Assembly (NCBI RefSeq): GCF_003286085.1
Contig: NW_020825294.1
Location: forward strand, 11,740,501-11,804,500
Length of the DNA stretch: 64,000 nucleotides
Direction of reading: 5' to 3'
DNA from: Drosophila persimilis
Taxonomy: Eukaryota > Arthropoda > Insecta > Diptera > Drosophilidae
Made by a program: the position numbers and the translations under genes. Below the pieces are notes generated by a model. That model saw only the letters and a program-made list of their open reading frames with translations. It made no database searches and was not told the origin of the DNA. Positions within the stretch are counted from its first letter, which is position 1, and every line of letters begins with the position of its first letter. Below are positions 25,269-37,900 of the stretch, piece by piece.

Positions 25269-25818
25269 ATGAAATGGATGGAAATGCATAACAACGCGCG
25301 CCCAATATGCCAGGAAAAGCCAGTCGTAGTCACAGTGCAGGTCCTTAAATCCCAGCTCCGTGCTGCTCGGAAATTAGCGAGAACTGGCTACATCGAGACC
25401 GTATCCATACTGAGCCAGATATATGTATAACGAACGAAGATGGCTGGCATATTCTGCACATCCAGATAACGCAGTGCCTCGAGGAGTGGCACCGCTCGAC
25501 CTGCAGTCGCTAGCAGCGCGGTGCAAGCAGGCAGGCAGGCGACTCCAGAGTGCCCAGGCCGAACATGCTCGAAAGACCACCAGGAAAGTTTTTCGCGATG
25601 CGTGGGAGCTTATGGTGAGTGCCGGCCTTCACTGATTTGTCAAACCATCAAATTCGAACGGAAGCAATAATAGGCAATCTATCAAAATGTATTAATTTTC
25701 CTTCCAGTCTACTTTTGTCGGCTCCACTTCTTCTTTCCCAACGATGGTGATGGTGTCGGTAATAATGATTCCACGTGACACCATTTGGGATGCCTTGAGG
25801 GCTCTTCGCGTTGGTTAA
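25269..25818 (+). pseudogene. Unrecognised coding-like stretch with frame change
   Basis: Frame one opens at ATG 25269 and reads 53 codons to a TAA at 25428; its last part (KSQLRAARKLARTGYIETVS) looks like real protein. A +1 frame takes over from about 25423 and runs to ...AWELM at 25614, with an Ala/Arg/Gln-rich helical composition. GTGAGT follows at 25615, and TTCCAG at 25707 would open a second exon (25708-25818) in phase, ending in TAA after 36 codons. Either this is a gene broken by a single-base change, or two overlapping frames of which only the second is a small two-exon gene of 100 aa. I do not recognise the product. Confidence 0.3.
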
Positions 25819-28800
25819 TTTAGTTTATTTTATTGATTCGTGTTTTTAGTGTTTTTTTTTTGTGTATCTTTCTGTTTGCGTGAACTATTATGCAATTTCC
25901 GACAGCGTTTAAACAGAATTGCCAATTTCAGTGTGGAGTTAAGATTTGTATATTTGTACAAATTTGTGTTTGCATTTAAAGCGGCACTTGGTAATTACTT
26001 GAGGGGATCGTTTCTCAAAATATTTAATAAACTTCAGCGATTAGACAATTATCCAAAAAAGGTTCAAACCAAATAGAAACACACAACACTGCTGTACTGT
26101 ACTGCACTGTGCTGTACTATAGCATACCTGAAGATCTTCGGCCTGTCATCAGCTTGACAGCTTCAAATGCACTGCGTTTTGTTTTCACTTTTGGCTCGTA
26201 AGTGGTGTGGTGCGTGGGCATTGACAAGGCGCAAGATGTCGGGGAAAGTAGAATTCTAAGTACGCGCTGCGGATCAGCCATATGACTTAATCCAAGACGC
26301 CCGGATTCCCAGATTCCCAGATTCCCAGATGCGTCGAAGCGCCCGCCTCATTCTTGAATGAAAAGTAAAAGTTGCCAGCTCACGATCCAGCCATGATCGT
26401 TCACACCGCCGAGCCGATTCCCCATGAGGGGAATCGTTCGGGCCGAGCAGTGATAAGCGTCATTGAGTCAAAGGTTTATTGACGTACGGCTGCGGTGGCT
26501 TCTTCAGCGCCTGTCCTCTTCTCCTGCCGGCGATCATGATCCCCTCATGCTTGTCGTTGAATGGTGCCCACTTGTTGCCAGGTGAGGCCATCGCAGATCG
26601 GGCTCGGATCGGTTCGGTTCGGTTTGGTTGGGAGTTTCGGGTCCGTGGCATGGAGGCTCTCTCGAAGGCCGCTTCTGCTTCGACTTTGTCTGCCTTTTTT
26701 CTCCGGTTTGTGTTTTTATATCTTTGCTTCTTTCTTCTTGTGATTATTCGTCGCAAGGTGAAAGTCTTTCTCCCTCAAGCAGTTTGTTGTTGCTATTTGT
26801 AAAGCATTTAGTCTCTTTCGGTGTTTCAGTTTTTGCTTTCTGGCTGTCTGGCTGTCTGGCAATGGCTTTTGTTTTTCTGTTAATCTTCGGCAGATACACA
26901 TATGACTGTCCATTGGTTATTGGTTACCCATTCATCATGATTTGGAGCTGGTCTTTGAAAGTGCAAATTATTCATGCTCTAAGGTCGTTTATCTGCCGCT
27001 TCAGAACTTTTCTCGCTGATCTATGATCTCGCTTATGGTTTTTTTAGCGGCTTACATCTATGAGATTTCCTTTCTTTCTTGGGACTAGCCATGATGTCAT
27101 TCATGGCACTTATCCTCGCTTTTTGTGGGGGAGCGGCTGTTATATCGTTTGCCATAAAATAAATTGCAGCTAGATATAAATGTCTTTGTCAGAGGCCAGC
27201 TCGGCAGTTTAGGATACAGCGAGGGCAAGGCTTTGTGGATCATATAAAGAAACTTAGATGACTATCAACAAGGGCAGAGCGATACAGTGAGCAACGATCC
27301 CACTACCAATTCGGAGACACAAACAGTTACACCCTCGGCTGGATGTAATTGATCGAAGACAAGATCCCAACTGCCACCGGACATTTTTATAAATTTGGGC
27401 ATGACCCTGGGAGCTACGTTTTGATGGCATCCTATTAACAATGTAGCGAAATTGGCAATTATCAATCAAAACTGGCTCTGTGTGTGGGAAGTAATTACAA
27501 AAACACGAGTCCAAAAGACAGAGAGATTGAGGAGAGTGAGAGAAACACGCAGAAACTATGAAAAAAGCAATTAAAAATCGAGTAATTAGAAATTGATTTG
27601 ACAAGGGGCTAACTTCCTGAATACTCTCTTGAGTACATCTCTTGGGATTGTGCAAACAATTCAATCCAACCCGCGAGCAGGTGAAAATATATTTTCCACC
27701 GATTTGGATATTGTGTAAAGGCTTTTCTCACAGCCCGATCGGTCAACAAAGAAAGCCATCAAATAAAATTTAAGCACACAAAAGCAACCAAAGACCCAAA
27801 ACCCGAGGAGAGCCGGACTGCAGTCAATGACTTGGACAACCGGCGAGCGAGCCGAACCCCGAACCCCGAACCCCGAACCCCGAACCATAGTATCATCATA
27901 GGCCATTATCATTGTCTGTGAGGGCACAAAGCCGAAGCCGAAGCCGAACCTGATAAGCTCTCTGGCGCTTGCTTGCTGATTATGCAATCGCTACTTGAAG
28001 GGAGCTCGGGTACGGAACGGTTACTGGTACGGGTGTGAGTATTTTCTAGAATTGCATTTCGGGCTTCGGATAATTGGCTGTTCGGAGTCGGAAAGTTCAA
28101 AAATATGTTTCTTGAAGCCGGCGTTGAAATGCCCACTTGATAAACTGATTGATGGATTAGTTGATTAGTCGTTAGACCCGCCACTGAATTGTTTGGGGTC
28201 TGGGAAAATTGATGCAATAATTGGGTGGAAAGCTGGAAATGCAATAATTTGTTGAACGGTGTACCACTGTTTCTGATAAGAAATGCGTTGTTTTTTTTGT
28301 GTCGGGAACTATGAATGACTTGTTATACAAGAGGAAATCAATTTAATAATTAAACTAACTCGATCGGTTGGGTAGGTCGGAAGAATTGGGAAAGTTGTAC
28401 AGAGATTATCTTGCGGGGAAAATGTCCAAATCAAAGGCCAGAGTTAAAGGGAAAAATGATGGAGACATTCAACAAAATCACCAAAGAAAAGATCGCCTTA
28501 AAGCTTATTTTAGGTCAAAGTGTTGGATGCAGTAGATACTTGGGATCGTTAGGATTAAATATCATATGATAAAGGCACAGATATCATTATGATTTATTCC
28601 TTCTTGTGAATGCTGACAGTATTGAGTAAATAAAGAACAGATGAAATAAATTTAATTTAGTTCCTATTCAAACAGTTCCATCCCCAAACAGATCCCCGAG
28701 CTACTCATGGCGCGACTGTCCATTAAGAGATCAAATCAAGCATAATGACATGCGGATCCCCTTCCAAATGTACCTTGATGTGATGTAAGCCAGCAGTGAT

Positions 28801-29562
28801 CGCCTTCTGCGATCGCAGCGGGATACCCGCCCGTACAACTGAACGGGAAACAGAGTATTAATCATCGCCATATCATGAGTATATGAATCAGTCCGCAGAT
28901 GTATTGTTTGTTCAACAAAAGTGCCATAAACTCATAATTAATGCGGCAATGAACATGGAATTCCAATTTCAGGGGCTACTGTGGACAGCAGCCGAGCAGA
29001 GACGAGAGACACACGTCTGTGCGCCACGATGATGCTTTAAACGGTGTAAGTATAGTACACCATTCCATTCCATTCCATTCTTTTGGCGCGAACTCGAATT
29101 CTCGGACGCCCCCAATCCGAGAGCTTATCTGCACTTCCGAGTCGGCTACGTGATGGCTAGAGCAGTTGCCAGTCGCAATGGCAATCGCAGAAGATGGCTT
29201 TTAGATGTGGATGGGCGACTACTTCTGGGTTCGATAAGCGGAGACACTGCAACAATGATTCACGGGAAAAATCCAAGCTCTCTGCATGGCATTTCCTCAT
29301 GTTGCCGGCTCGGCTCAGCAACACTTTCTCTTTCGAGCGCTCATCTGCGCTCTTTGCTTTCTCTTTGCATTTGGCGGCCTGGCCAAAACGTTGCTTGGCT
29401 CAGTCCCTCTTTGACTCTGGCAACATGTTGCCGGCGTGCGATCGGTGCAGCCCCACGATGAGCCCCATCGTCAGCGTCAGCGTCAGCGTCTGAGTCGCGG
29501 TCTTCGTTTTGGCATCTTCGTCGCGAGCTTGGCTTAAATTGTTACCAAACGTTTAATGATCT
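25819..29562. other. Intergenic stretch
   Basis: No supported gene on either strand. Contains an AGATTCCC triplication near 26306-26330 and an ACCCCGA array at 27853-27886. Confidence 0.45.
27853..27886. repeat. (CCCCGAA)n simple repeat
   Basis: Four to five tandem heptamers. Confidence 0.85.
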
Positions 29563-29596
29563 TCAGTTAGTCTTCGAACTTTTACCGGACCAGTCG
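29563..29596 (+). promoter_or_regulatory. Inr + DPE core promoter of the FAS1 gene
   Basis: TCAGTT at 29563-29568 fits the Drosophila initiator with +1 at A29565. AGTCG at 29592-29596 falls exactly at +28 to +32 and fits the DPE consensus RGWYV. No TATA box lies near -30. The site is 379 nt upstream of the signal-peptide ATG in the same orientation, with no intron needed between them. Confidence 0.6.
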
Positions 29597-29943
29597 TGTC
29601 TGCGGCTTCCACCTGCAGCTCCAAGTTCCTCACCGCGCCTCGAACGTTAACGGAATTTTAAACACTACTCGAAAAAAGAAGCAGAACCTGCATCATTTGC
29701 ATAAAGCAAATAGAAATCGAATCGAAACGAAACAAAAATAGCTCTGGCAAAACTTGACTTGGATTTTGATTTTGTGTATCGTTTCCCTATCGCTTATCTG
29801 ACATATCTGACATACCTGACATTACCCGCGCGCCCCGCCATCGTGTTTGTTTCAAAAGAAAATAGTGCAACGATATTGGATTGATCTATCGGGAGATACC
29901 CACCAACAAAAATACGAAATTGGATTCGGAGTTTCGGTGAATC

Positions 29944-30045
29944 ATGCGAGTCTCATTGGCACTGTGGGGCACTCTGTGCCTGTGGGTGGTTACGGCGAAT
30001 GCACAGGGATTTATTGCGCCACCCAACGCGGGTCTTCATAATGCG
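29944..30045 (+). CDS. Signal-peptide exon of the FAS1 gene
   Basis: 34 codons, MRVSLALWGTLCLWVVTANA then QGF... The donor GTAAGT at 30046 leaves phase 0, matching the phase 0 acceptor at 44018. The ATG is the first one giving a signal peptide. Confidence 0.8.
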
Positions 30046-33000
30046 GTAAGTCTTGCTTTCAAAGTGTTCGAGGAACAGCTCGTACATCCTTGTTTATGTA
30101 ATGTTGAAATTGAACATTTTTACCAGTTTTCGATTATCGTTAATCTCGAATATTCATCATTAATTCGATGCCAGTTCAGATTGTGAGCCACATGTGATGG
30201 TGATGTTCCACATTCCTACTGACAAAGGCCGTGCCTCATAAACGTCATCTATCCCAAACAATCCCCAGCCCGAATGTGTGCCAAGCAATCATATAAATGA
30301 AAGAAAGAAATATTTAACACACAATTTGCATTTCCATTGAATGTTATGCAAATATTTATTGTGGCCACCAAATTGACACAGTTTTTAGATTGTTCGCTCA
30401 GGCCCTTGGCCAAAATGGAATCCCAAAGAAAGTTCCCTGGCGCTGAGTAGTACTCGCATAAATATGTCAGACACCACACTTTTTTGGTTGGACAAGTTTT
30501 CAGAGACTGCGCCTAAATCTTAAGCAAATCCCAATCTGAAAATTCCACAGACTTGCATAAGACTTTCTACCAAAAGACGCAACCGCATCCAAATACCAAA
30601 CGGAGGCCCAGATTGAAGTCCGATCTTAAGCGACTATTTAACAATTCAATTATTCAAATATTTGTATTCGAATTTCAATATTAATTGTGGAAGAATTGTG
30701 TGTGCTGGCAGCATTAAAAACGAAAACAAAAACGATTTTCAACGCCTCAATGAACTTTCCCTTTTCACAAAAATATTTTGATCGGCCTGGTGGTGCGCTC
30801 TACGGAGGGTGGGGAACGGATCTTGATTAAATGAAGATGCAAAGGAAGCAAAGCGCCACGAATCGGGGCAAGAGTAAGAGCATCGGTAAAGGCATGAGAC
30901 AACGTTTAAGGCATCGTTGCGGGCCGCTGTAGGCCGCAAACCTGTTCGCTTGGAGTGGTCAAGAAAATGAATACAAAAAGAAAACCATCTTTCAACTGCG
31001 GATGAGCCGCAAAACTGCAGAGTCATGTGAATGTTTGAGAATTTCCTATGGAGTAACGCATTGGGGCTTGCAAAGTTGAAGGTCTCTAAAGATATTTATG
31101 TTATCACCTAGATAATTGATTATCTCTAAGTTTGATTGGAGTTGATCTCGGCTCCAAGCCCATGTTGATGTGAGCTGATCGTGTTTGGCATCCGCTGTTA
31201 CAGTTTTCACTTTCATGGCTAAGTCCAAAAACTTTTGGCCAAAAGCCACAACAATTTACGATGTGAAATCATCAGTTTTGTTGTCTCCTCTCTTTTGGTT
31301 GCCTAAGCTTTATTGTAGGATGAACTAATGCCTATAATTGAGACTTGGATTACGTAAAAAGATTAATTTCGATATTGTTCAAGCTGCAGGCAATGTTTTG
31401 ATACGGGATTATGACGGGCTGGCGCTGGAGCTGGAGGACTGGAGGACTGGGGGACTGGAGGGAAAAAGTGATGAAGAGACATTGATCATCAGAGCTGATG
31501 TGTGTGCGGCTTTGGAGTGCATGTACGATAGACAAAAGGAGATACATGTATAAGAGATATACGTGTATAGAGAGAGTCGTATGTGTCCCTTGAATTCATT
31601 TTACCCATCACAAATCACAAATTTCTTCAGATGAATCCCATCTCGCACTGCATTGTCCTTAACCTTTGCAGCCATTGACGCAGCCATTGACTTGCCGATT
31701 TCCTTTTCAATAAGCTCAGCCATTTTTCCAACCAAAGCGTTGGAAAAACGTGTCTTGCACCCGATAGCTGCCAACATCATCTCTCACCATTGACATAAGT
31801 TTGCTTTGGCAATGGCCTGCGATTGCGATTTTGGTTGCAACAGAAGCAGCATCAAAGGCTTAGCCAAATACAAAGAGGGAAAAAGTGCTTTTCAGCCGTA
31901 TCATCATCTTCCTTTTGTCTGGCAGTAAACAGGAACTGGTCGAAGCCGATGCTGATGCCGATGCCGAGGTTGGAGTCGAAGTTGCAGTGGATGTCTTAAG
32001 AGTTTTTTGTATTTTGTTTTGTTTTTGGGACTTGGCGTCTTTTCGGTGGCTCTGCAATTTCCTTTATGCGATTTGGTTTTTGTTTTTGCTATTGCTTAAT
32101 TTTATTTTAACTTTTATTATTTTGTACATTTATATTGCCTCACGTAGCATTTGCAGTTGGGCTGCTGTGTCGTGTATTCAGAAATTGCCGCCAACTTGGC
32201 AGCTAGCAGCCAGGCAGGCAATGGCAATCGGCTGCTAAGCAACAGAAACATCTGTTGCCCAGCTTCCACGTCCATCCAGTCCAGAGTTCACTGCGAGTGC
32301 GCTCCAGTCCCAGTCCCCAAAACAGAAATCCCCATCCATCCCGACAGATACAACAGTTTGCTGTCTGTCGTCGAACATGTTTTGCTGGGCCTGCCCGCCT
32401 GCCTGCAAAATTGTTTGCAAAACCTTTTTGTTTTTGCTTTTATTCAATATGTTTATTTATATATTTCTTCTTGGGCTTTCACTTTTGCGGATTTCAGCAA
32501 TATATAAGATGATATATATATATATATATATATAGAAGAAGACATAAATTCTTAAACAGAAGAAGAAGAACTATCGCCATTTGGGGATAGTAACTTCTAG
32601 TAGTAACATTTAAAACACTAATTATTTTATGGTCTTTAATTGATAACCGATCCTAATGGAAGGCTTTTCACATACCCATAAGCCGAAAAAGCCATCCGTG
32701 ATATTATACAATCGATCTTACATTTAAAATGTTTCTTATTTATGGTATAGCTTATCATTTTCGATTAAATGTTGCCGAAGCTGAAAATATGACAGACATT
32801 TCCCATTGATTTACCTGTGGCATTCATTAAAACTGGTTGGCAATAATTGTATATATCTGACAGACATGCCCTCGGTCTCGGCCGGCCCTACAACCTGTTC
32901 ATTGTCGGTTGGCTTTTGTTGCCTCAGCACCAGAAACAGCACCACTAACATCCACAGCAACAATCATAACAACTCGCCGCACATTTCATTGTAATTTCTT

Positions 33001-34912
33001 TTTGCGAGTTTGGTTCTGGTCGTTTTCATGGCATGGAAAGTGGGTCAATCGAGAGATCTTTATAAGTATTGTTGTTCGGTTGCATATTTATCTGAAAGAT
33101 ATTTCAGTAAAGTGACAAACTGTTAATGGATTTGGCTTGAAAAATGAAAGTTGTTTTGTCGAGCCACAGGAAGGTGTCCACTCGAGAGAAAGAGAGAGGA
33201 TGATGGCACTTGCTAGGGCCGAAGAGCTAATCAAGCTTAGGGCCCAATCATCGCACCCCGATCGTCTTTGATGAAGTCTCTGTTTCCCCAGTTTTCCACT
33301 TGAGGAAAGTAACAAGCTGCCATTAGCCAGGCGCCACACTAAATCGATTCGCATCAAACAAATCCCATTGCGATCGCCTTTCAGCTGCTAACCACAAACA
33401 AATAAAATAATTGAACGCTAATCACACACTGAGAGGAGGGGAGGAGGGACCCAATTGGGGTCTGGTGGGTCTGGGAGTGGGCCTGCCCCACCATTAGTTA
33501 CTTCTTTCTCAATTTTGTTTATTTTCGTTGGACGCCGTGCGGTCTGATTTAATTTGATTTGCTTTGCTTCCAACTGGTTTTCAGTTTTCATCTGATTGAG
33601 AATTAAATCAATTTCGCTTTTGAATGAGGGGAAAATTGCTCGAAAAGTAAATGAAACCGAAGTGTCATGCCTGATTGGGCAGAGGAGTAAATGGAAATGG
33701 GAATGGAAATGGGAATGGAAATGGGAATGGAAATGGTAATGGAAATGGAGTAAGAGTGCTGCCCAGGAAACGAATGTAAACTCTAAATGCAGTTGTGATA
33801 TAACTTGGATTATGAAATACCCTGTTCAGTTGAGTTTCTCCAGTCTGTGACCCACATTTGAACCTAAGTAGAACGTCGCGATGTTGGCTGATTAAAAGTT
33901 GAAGACAAATTACTTCCAAGAATCGCGGATCTCACGCCGGCAGACTCGGGACACGTGTATGGGGGCGTCTTCCGCTTTCAATGGTTCCTCATTACTCTTC
34001 CGACTTCTCAATTATTAAGTCATTAACATGAACTGTGATCTCTCCCGTGCAGAGGAGCGTCTGTTCCGTATAATTTAATGGAAACGATCGGAGGCATTAT
34101 CTGAGGAAACAATAATTTCACATGCCAATTGCGGGCAAACCTTTTGGCTATTTAAATGACGCACAGCGTCTGTCAGAGGGGGAAACGGGAAAAGAAAGTA
34201 AAAGGGCTCGGCGATATAACTCATCGCCTGTTATTGACAGGCGGGCGGCCGAGTGGCATCTCATCTGTGAGATCATTAAAAGTCGCTTGGATTTCCCAAA
34301 AAACAGCAATGTCAGATAATGTTCGAGGAAAATCGGGTTTCTCATAGTTATTTTTGCCTTACAAATTACAAAATACGACAATTAGGAATTGGAAGTTGGA
34401 GTCGCCTGATGAATGCCGCAATTAAATGTGGTATGTGCAGTAAATATATCAAGGCAATTTTCACCCACCATGGAGCAGGCATCGGCAGCGGCAGCAGTAC
34501 CCAGTAACCAGTACCCAGTACCCAGTACCAAGTGCAGCAAGTGTCAACTTCCGCATTACTCATACGCCACGTGAAACGGGTTTGGCGGCAGTGTACTGCA
34601 GCCTCAGCTGCATCTTCTTTCTCGCAATAACTCAACACGACTATGGCCAAAAGTCAAACGATCCTCGCCGAGGCTTCGCTTACCCCACACGTAATGCAAT
34701 AGCCAAGCCCAAAGATCTGGTCGGGACAGGGACCTCCGAGCCTCCCGAGGCAGTTCAAGCTGAAGCTGGCAACCCGTTATTGCCCGATGCTGTTGCACTT
34801 TCGTTTTTCTTGTTGGGGCTCTGCCTTTTGTCTGGGTGAAAAGTTTATTGCGCGAAAATGAAGAAGCGTTTGTTGCTGGCACAGAGTTCCAAAACAAGAT
34901 TTGAAATAACCC

Positions 34913-34943
<31 letters not shown>

Positions 34944-37900
34944 GTGTGGCACTGGCAGCCTCCAACCCAACTGCAATGGAATCTGCAACTGCTGCTGGGA
35001 CTGGGGCTGGGGCCGGGGCCGGGGCCTGGTCTGGCCTGGTCTGCCGAGAGATGTTGCAAGTCGACGACGAGTTGCATAATTTGTGTGTCCTCTTGGCTAT
35101 CTGGTGGGAGTCGAAGTTTGGAGGGGTTCGTTCGCCGTGCCTGAAAACACTACAAACTTGTCCATTGATTTGCACTTTATTTCTGTTATGAGCGTACAAA
35201 GAAATTATTTAATGGAATTTTTGTGGTTTTCGTGGTGCAATGGAAAACTGGCGGAAAAGCAGTACGAACTTTCGTCTCTGAATTGTGAAAAAATGAATTG
35301 AACAGTATCGCATTTCGAATTCGGGTTGGGCCCGAATAGGTTAAAGGCTATGGGAATTGCATTGTACTTTGGAATCCTTGAAAACCGCACTGACAGGACA
35401 TTTCATGGGTTTAAAAATGTATGGATAAAAGGGCAAAATGATAGTTAGACCTGAAGGACCATATCAACAGTGGAAACCACATTGCTGATGCAACTGCACA
35501 TCCAACTTCGAATCGGAGAAGTCAAAGCACTCGAGGGGAGATACTCTGGTTAGTACCTGTCAGATGCAAACACGCCCCCAACTTGCAACAAGCTGCAACC
35601 CACTTCACACTCTAGTGCAGCCAGCGTCCGTCTGCCCTCGCTGCTCCTTCATGGCACATTATCGCCAGCGGCCGACCGAATACCCCAAAACTTTGGCCCC
35701 ACTCCCGCAGCCTCAGTCCGCCACTTTCAGTTTATTGTTGCACTGGAGTGGAGTGGCGTGGAGTGAAGAAAACACAACAAAGGCAAAGGAAAAATCAAAA
35801 GAAAAACACTTTTCGCAAGCTTCGCTGATTTTGAGCACCGCAGAAGTTCCAGAGCTGGCATTTCAGTTGCATTTTCGTTTCCATTCGCTGGCGGCGTGTT
35901 TCTTCTTCGGCACCCAAAGTGTTTCGTTTTGTTGCAAATAATAAAATTTAATTTGCTGTGCGGTTCTCCTCTTCTTTCCATTTCGCCGCGGCTTCGGCTG
36001 CGCACTTGAGTGCATCACTTGGGCATGCGAGGCAAGATGGAAGATGCTAGATGCATTAGGCTTTCGATTTCATAAACTCAAATGAGTCTGGGGTGAAGAA
36101 ATTTCGAATGTGTATCGATCGGCAGAGTGGAGCAGAGCTCCACAAAAGCCGCTAGCCGACTAGCCAGAGAACTACGGACCTGCGGCGATTCCCGAAACGG
36201 ATAAACGCTTAGCAATTTTCTCAGATTACTGACATATGTCCGGAGCTCCCATCCAACCTCAAGTTCCAGCGCCGGCTAAGGTTAGTAACCGCTGAACAAT
36301 GGTCAGCAAGCCGGCCAGATGGGTCTAACGACATTGTCGCGCTCCATCCCATCCGTCCCATCCGGGTAATTGCTAAAAACTGTCACGAACTGCAGCAAAA
36401 CAGTTTACTGACTTCGACTTTGACTCGACTCCCGTTCCGAGCCCTGGGTACCGCGGTGGCAACTCGAAACATTTGTCAGACCATAGACCCCAAGACCCTA
36501 GACCAGGGACCGGAGGCCGGAGACCCTCCGAAATTTGCATGTACAGACCTCCGAGAGGAACGGCAGACCTGGCGCGGCGGAGCTTGCGTGACCGGCAACA
36601 GAAACGGGCACGAGACCAAGCTGAAAGCCAGCAATGTGAGCATTTGGCGAATCAAGACCAACGAGGCAGCTCCGCCGATAGGGTAACCGATATAATCTCA
36701 AAATGACTTAATTGGTTCCTCTGAAATCCAGGGAGCGGGGCGGGAGTGGAATGAGTGTAATTAAAAGAACTTCACTTTCGAATCCCAGTCAGTCGGTGCT
36801 GGCGCACTGCTAACCCATAAATTATGAATTCCAGTTGAATATGAAAAAGTTGTTCATTCGACTCCGCTCCACTCCACTCCGAACAATGGCGGGCCATTTG
36901 ACAAATGATATGCCCGGAGGGGGCATATTTCCAAATGCAGTTGCATGCCTGAGAGAATTGCTGAGGCAATGCTAATACGTAATTAATGCATTAGACAGAC
37001 TTTAAAACGGACTCCCAAGAAACATCTGAACGTATAGTTGAGAGTGGGTGAAACTGTTGAATCGAGGAATGCCTAATTGGATTTATTGGAGTGGAGATAT
37101 GCAAGCTAACCAAAGCAGATTGCTTGGACTGAGAAGTATCAGAGAGTCTGTGCCATTATTTCTAGGACAAACGGAACTTAGTGAAAAATACTTTACTACG
37201 AAGACCTCGCGAGAGACCTGCTACCATCATAATCATCACACACACACCTCGACCTTACACCTTCACACTTTTCCCACAATTCGCCAAGTCGAAGTGTTAT
37301 CCAAGGTCGAAGCCCACATATATGGAGACCCCTAGCGAAACAATTGCCTGACCTGACCCATATATCTCAAACAGCCGAAAGACGAACGCGACAAAAGCTT
37401 AATGCTTCGCATCAATTGCAATCGAGTGGCTTCAATTCAAGTGACAGCCCATGAAAATGAGTAGACAAACAATCCCAGCTCAATGGCTGTGAAGTCACTA
37501 AAGTAAATACGAGTTCGAGTTCGAGTTCGATTTCGAGTTGGTGCTGGTGTTGAAGAAATATCTAAGGTTTCGGTGCCATTGACAAGGCAGGCAGAGAGAT
37601 GAATGGAGAGAAAAATTGCACAGAAATTACAAGCGACTGGAATGATGAGCACAGCACTCGCATAACAAAGGTCCGAAACTTAGACGTTGGACGCTGATGA
37701 GCGTGGAAAGGACTGGGCGTGTCGGGGCTCTGTCAATGGAGTTTCACTGCGAAATTGAGTTACGAAATCCGATGAATGCAAATCTTTGGGGCACTTTCGG
37801 GCATCTCTTGAGCAAGGCCAAATTGCAATGAAAGCGAAATTACAATATTTTTGACGGTTCTCCCGATTGTTCACTACTGTCCATCAACAGAGCCAAGCAA

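Noticed and set aside
25428..25432. Programmed +1 ribosomal frameshift at the frame change
   Set aside because: No antizyme-like slippery context or stimulatory structure seen; a simple indel or a separate frame is more likely.
34604..35199. Minus-strand frames of 157 and 140 codons in the FAS1 intron
   Set aside because: Composition is driven by CTG and GGGGCC-type repeats; no domain, no splice context.
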